Part shown: piece after piece, positions 5,881 to 7,859 of the stretch | How the letters are laid out: each line of letters begins with the position of its first letter | How positions within the stretch are numbered: position 1 is the stretch's first letter | Source: Lachnospiraceae bacterium UBA7012 | GTDB lineage: Bacteria; Bacillota; Clostridia; Lachnospirales; Lachnospiraceae | DNA length: 7,859 nt | NCBI GenBank assembly: GCA_002449595.1 | Contig: DJXE01000127.1 | Span: 1-7,859 of the forward strand | Direction of reading: 5' to 3' | Position numbers and translations under genes: made by a program | The notes under the pieces: generated by a model | The model's database searches: none | What the model was told of the DNA's origin: nothing | Seen by the model: the letters and a program-made list of their open reading frames with translations, nothing else

Positions 5881-7327
5881 ACACGCCACCCGCACGAAGG
5901 AAGAAAAGCACGTCACCCGCCGCGGCATCTATGTGACGGCCGCCGCGGTGCTCGTGCTGTTTGCCGCGATGACGTTCTATCTGTGCCGGTACGCGCTCGT
6001 GAACAGCAGGGAACTGTTCGCCAATGACTACAACGGGCGCGAGCAGCTCATCCTGGAGCAGAACACGCGGGGGAAGATCCTCGCGGAGGACGGCGACGTC
6101 CTCGCGCAGACGCTCACGAATGCAGACGGGAGTGAGTACCGCGATTATCCGTACGGCAGTCTTTTCGCGCACGTCGTGGGCTATTCCGTCTACGGGAAGG
6201 CGGGCATCGAGAAGGCGGAGGACTACGACCTCGTCCGGTCGGGGATCCCGCTGTCCGAGAAGGCGGAGCATGAGCGCAGCGGAGAGAAGTATCCGGGCAA
6301 CGAAGTGGTGACGACGCTGGTGCCGAAGATCCAGCAGGCGGCGTCGGACGCGATGGGGATCTACCGCGGCGCGATCGTCGTCTCGGAGCCCTCGACCGGG
6401 AAGATCCTTGCGATGGTGTCCAAGCCGGACTACGACCCGAACCAGATCCGCGAGCTATGGAGCGGGCTGCTTGCGGACAACGCGTCCGGCACGCTCCTTA
6501 ACCGCGCCTCGCAGGGCATGTACCCGCCGGGCTCCACGTTCAAGATCCTCGACGCCGCGGAGTTCATCCGGGAGCACCCGGAGGAGACGGCCTCCTACAG
6601 CTACAGCTGTAACGGGACGTTTACGGCGGATGGGGAGACGATCCACTGCTACCACAACCAGAGCCACGGGCAGGTGGACTTCCGGACTTCGTTCGCGAAG
6701 TCGTGCAACGCCTCTTTTGCGAATATCGGCCTCTCTCTGGACAAGACCAAATATGCCGCATTTCTCAAGAATATGATGTTCGGCGAGGACCTGCCGTTTG
6801 AGCTGCCCTCGGCGCGCTCGAGCGTAGACCTCGCCGCAGATACCCCGACGGCGCAGATGCTGCAGGTCGCGATCGGGCAGGGGACGACTTCGATGTCGCC
6901 GCTGCACCTGAACCTGATCACTGCTGCGGTCGCGAACGACGGCGTAGTCATGCGGCCCTACGTCGTGCAGAGCGTGCGGACGGCGAGCGGCGAAGTGATC
7001 CGGGAGACGAAGCCTGCGGAGTACCGCAGGGTCATGGAGGAAGATACGGCGGCGCAGATGCGGCTTCTCATGGAAGACGTCGTTAAGGAGGGAACCGCGA
7101 CGAAGCTGCAGGGCTACGGCTACACGGCGGCCGGCAAGACGGGCTCCGCCGAGTTTAGCGACGCGGACCCGAGTGCGTCGCACGCCTGGTTTACGGGCTA
7201 CGCGCCGGCGGAGGATCCGCAGTTCGCGGTGACCGTGATCCTGGAGGGCGCGGGCAGCGGCGGCGGCTACGCGGTGCCGATGGCGCGCGCGGTCCTGGAC
7301 GCCTGCTTCGCCTGGCAGGAGCAATGA
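5864..7327 (+). CDS. Class B penicillin-binding protein (D,D-transpeptidase, PbpA-like)
   Basis: This membrane-anchored enzyme cross-links peptide stems of new peptidoglycan outside the membrane and is the target of beta-lactams. A short basic cytoplasmic N-terminus (1-21) leads into one transmembrane anchor (about 22-46). A reduced N-terminal PBP-dimer-type region (about 47-160, including NTRGKILAEDGDVLAQ) follows. The transpeptidase domain has its three motifs in order: STFK (224-227, nucleophile S224), SCN (280-282) and KTG (425-427). All catalytic residues are present. At 487 residues it is much shorter than typical PBP2 or PBP3 (about 600-700) and close to the small PbpA found next to RodA in actinobacteria. 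No PASTA domain or glycosyltransferase domain is present, so polymerisation must come from the adjoining SEDS protein. The overlap of 17 bases suggests co-translation. Confidence 0.94.
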   Translation: MKTTIEHATRTKEEKHVTRRGIYVTAAAVLVLFAAMTFYLCRYALVNSRELFANDYNGREQLILEQNTRGKILAEDGDVLAQTLTNADGSEYRDYPYGSLFAHVVGYSVYGKAGIEKAEDYDLVRSGIPLSEKAEHERSGEKYPGNEVVTTLVPKIQQAASDAMGIYRGAIVVSEPSTGKILAMVSKPDYDPNQIRELWSGLLADNASGTLLNRASQGMYPPGSTFKILDAAEFIREHPEETASYSYSCNGTFTADGETIHCYHNQSHGQVDFRTSFAKSCNASFANIGLSLDKTKYAAFLKNMMFGEDLPFELPSARSSVDLAADTPTAQMLQVAIGQGTTSMSPLHLNLITAAVANDGVVMRPYVVQSVRTASGEVIRETKPAEYRRVMEEDTAAQMRLLMEDVVKEGTATKLQGYGYTAAGKTGSAEFSDADPSASHAWFTGYAPAEDPQFAVTVILEGAGSGGGYAVPMARAVLDACFAWQEQ

Positions 7328-7343
7328 TGCGCGTTTGACACGC

Positions 7344-7358
7344 CCCATGAAATATGGG
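7344..7358 (+). terminator. Weak hairpin after the PBP gene
   Basis: CCCAT (7344-7348) can pair with ATGGG (7354-7358) around a five-base loop, 17 bases after the PBP stop, followed by the T-containing stretch ACTATTTGA. The stem is short and there is no uninterrupted T-run, so this is at best a weak terminator. No better candidate was found in this gap. Confidence 0.22.
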
Positions 7359-7399
7359 ACTATTTGACTGTGAGATCGCTGGAGGGGGGGCGGAAACGC

Positions 7400-7428
7400 T
7401 TTTCCCGAACAATTCTGTATATTATTAT
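7400..7428 (+). promoter_or_regulatory. Probable promoter for gmd
   Basis: An AT-rich segment at 7407-7435 stands out in the GC-rich surroundings. TATTAT at 7423-7428 (also at 7420-7425) matches five of six -10 consensus bases, and TG at 7416-7417 lies just upstream of the TATATT variant. TTTTCC at 7400-7405 would be a weak -35 with a 17-base spacer. A start near 7435 would leave a leader of only about 20 bases. A run of seven G (7384-7390) lies just upstream. Confidence 0.4.
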
Positions 7429-7453
7429 CCAAATCCTGGAGGTTCAGAATAAG

Positions 7454-7859
7454 ATGTCAAAAGTTGCTCTGATTACTGGAATTACCGGGCAGGACGGCTC
7501 CTTTTTAGCGGAGCTGCTGCTCGAGAAGGGCTATGAGGTGCACGGGATCACGCGGCGCGCCTCGATCTCGAACACGGCGCGGATCGACCACCTTCTGGAG
7601 AAGGGGCTCGTGAAGATCCATGACGGGGACCTGTCGGACTCCTCGTCGCTCATCCGCATCATCGGGGAGACGCAGCCGGACGAGATCTACAACCTCGCGG
7701 CGCAGTCCCATGTGCAGGTGAGCTTTGACGTGCCGGAGTACTCCGGGGACGTCGACGCGCTCGGCGTGCTGCGCGTGCTCGAGGCGGTGCGGATCCTCGG
7801 CCTCACGAAGAAGACGAGGATCTACCAGGCGTCGACCTCCGAGCTCTACGGCAAGGTGG
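7454..7859 (+). CDS. gmd: GDP-mannose 4,6-dehydratase (5' part, cut by window end)
   Basis: Gmd converts GDP-D-mannose to GDP-4-keto-6-deoxy-D-mannose using NADP(H), the committed step to GDP-L-fucose, GDP-D-rhamnose and related sugars for surface polysaccharides. The 135 residues present start [20 protein letters not shown], whose TGITGQDG (8-15) is the Rossmann glycine motif. RRAS (34-37), GDLSD (58-62), [12 protein letters not shown] (80-91) and [10 protein letters not shown] (124-133) follow. T128 and E130 correspond to the catalytic Thr and Glu of E. coli Gmd; the tyrosine of the triad lies beyond the window. The match to Gmd rather than generic sugar epimerases is strong because of the QDGS and ASTSELYG segments. 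GGAGG at 7438-7442 lies 11 bases before the ATG. The full enzyme is usually about 340-375 residues. A separate promoter suggests a new transcription unit. Confidence 0.93.
   Translation, partial: MSKVALITGITGQDGSFLAELLLEKGYEVHGITRRASISNTARIDHLLEKGLVKIHDGDLSDSSSLIRIIGETQPDEIYNLAAQSHVQVSFDVPEYSGDVDALGVLRVLEAVRILGLTKKTRIYQASTSELYGKV

Noticed and set aside
7335..7369. TTGACA at 7335-7340 and TTGACT at 7364-7369 as promoter -35 elements
   Set aside because: Neither has a reasonable -10 sequence 16-18 bases downstream; the second runs into the G-rich tract.
6455..7432. Long open frame of 325 codons on the - strand opposite the PBP gene
   Set aside because: It mirrors a convincing PBP gene, is rich in Arg, Val and His as expected of an antisense GC-rich frame, has no recognisable domain, and the + strand gene has all catalytic motifs.
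1..7859. tRNA, rRNA, insertion sequences, phage genes, toxin-antitoxin or defence genes
   Set aside because: I found no tRNA-like cloverleaf, terminal inverted repeats, transposase or integrase motifs, or defence-type domains on either strand.

Overview
This is a GC-rich window of chromosomal housekeeping DNA in which every supportable gene lies on the + strand. Strong GGAGG-type ribosome binding sites, a ZapA of the Gram-positive type, a long U32 protein with the DUF3656 architecture and a SEDS/transpeptidase gene pair all suggest a high-GC member of the Clostridia. A Lachnospiraceae-like Firmicute is the best guess. This assignment is inferred from gene content and style, not from a marker gene.

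Layout: (1) 1-51 is the end of an upstream reading frame, by position probably ruvA. (2) 59-1069 is ruvB, the Holliday-junction branch-migration motor. (3) 1160-1582 is zapA, an FtsZ-ring stabiliser. (4) 1583-1727 is a structured gap with a terminator-like hairpin and a separate perfect 16-bp palindrome. (5) 1728-4061 encodes a 777-residue U32-family protein with a Cys4 motif of the iron-sulfur type. It probably modifies RNA and is probably not a true protease. (6) 4093-5880 encodes a SEDS-family (FtsW/RodA/SpoVE) peptidoglycan glycosyltransferase with extra N-terminal membrane segments and a repetitive charged C-terminal tail. (7) 5864-7327 encodes a compact class B penicillin-binding protein that overlaps the SEDS gene. 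(8) 7328-7453 is a promoter-like gap. (9) 7454-7859 is the 5' part of gmd, GDP-mannose 4,6-dehydratase, cut by the window end. It probably opens a nucleotide-sugar or surface-polysaccharide module.

How the genes fit together: the SEDS protein polymerises glycan strands from lipid II and the adjacent PBP cross-links them, so 4093-7327 is a two-enzyme cell-wall synthase cassette. ZapA, just upstream, promotes the FtsZ ring that directs septal wall synthesis, so a role in division is plausible, though elongation or sporulation cannot be excluded. RuvB and the U32 protein are placed here by gene order and have no obvious direct role in wall synthesis.

Novelty: nothing here is clearly a new defence, mobile or regulatory system. 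The features most worth a second look are the 18-residue tandem repeats in the cytoplasmic tail of the SEDS protein, with a local fall in G+C; two low-complexity inserts and a second cysteine cluster in the U32 protein; and the paired RNA/DNA structures upstream of the U32 gene.
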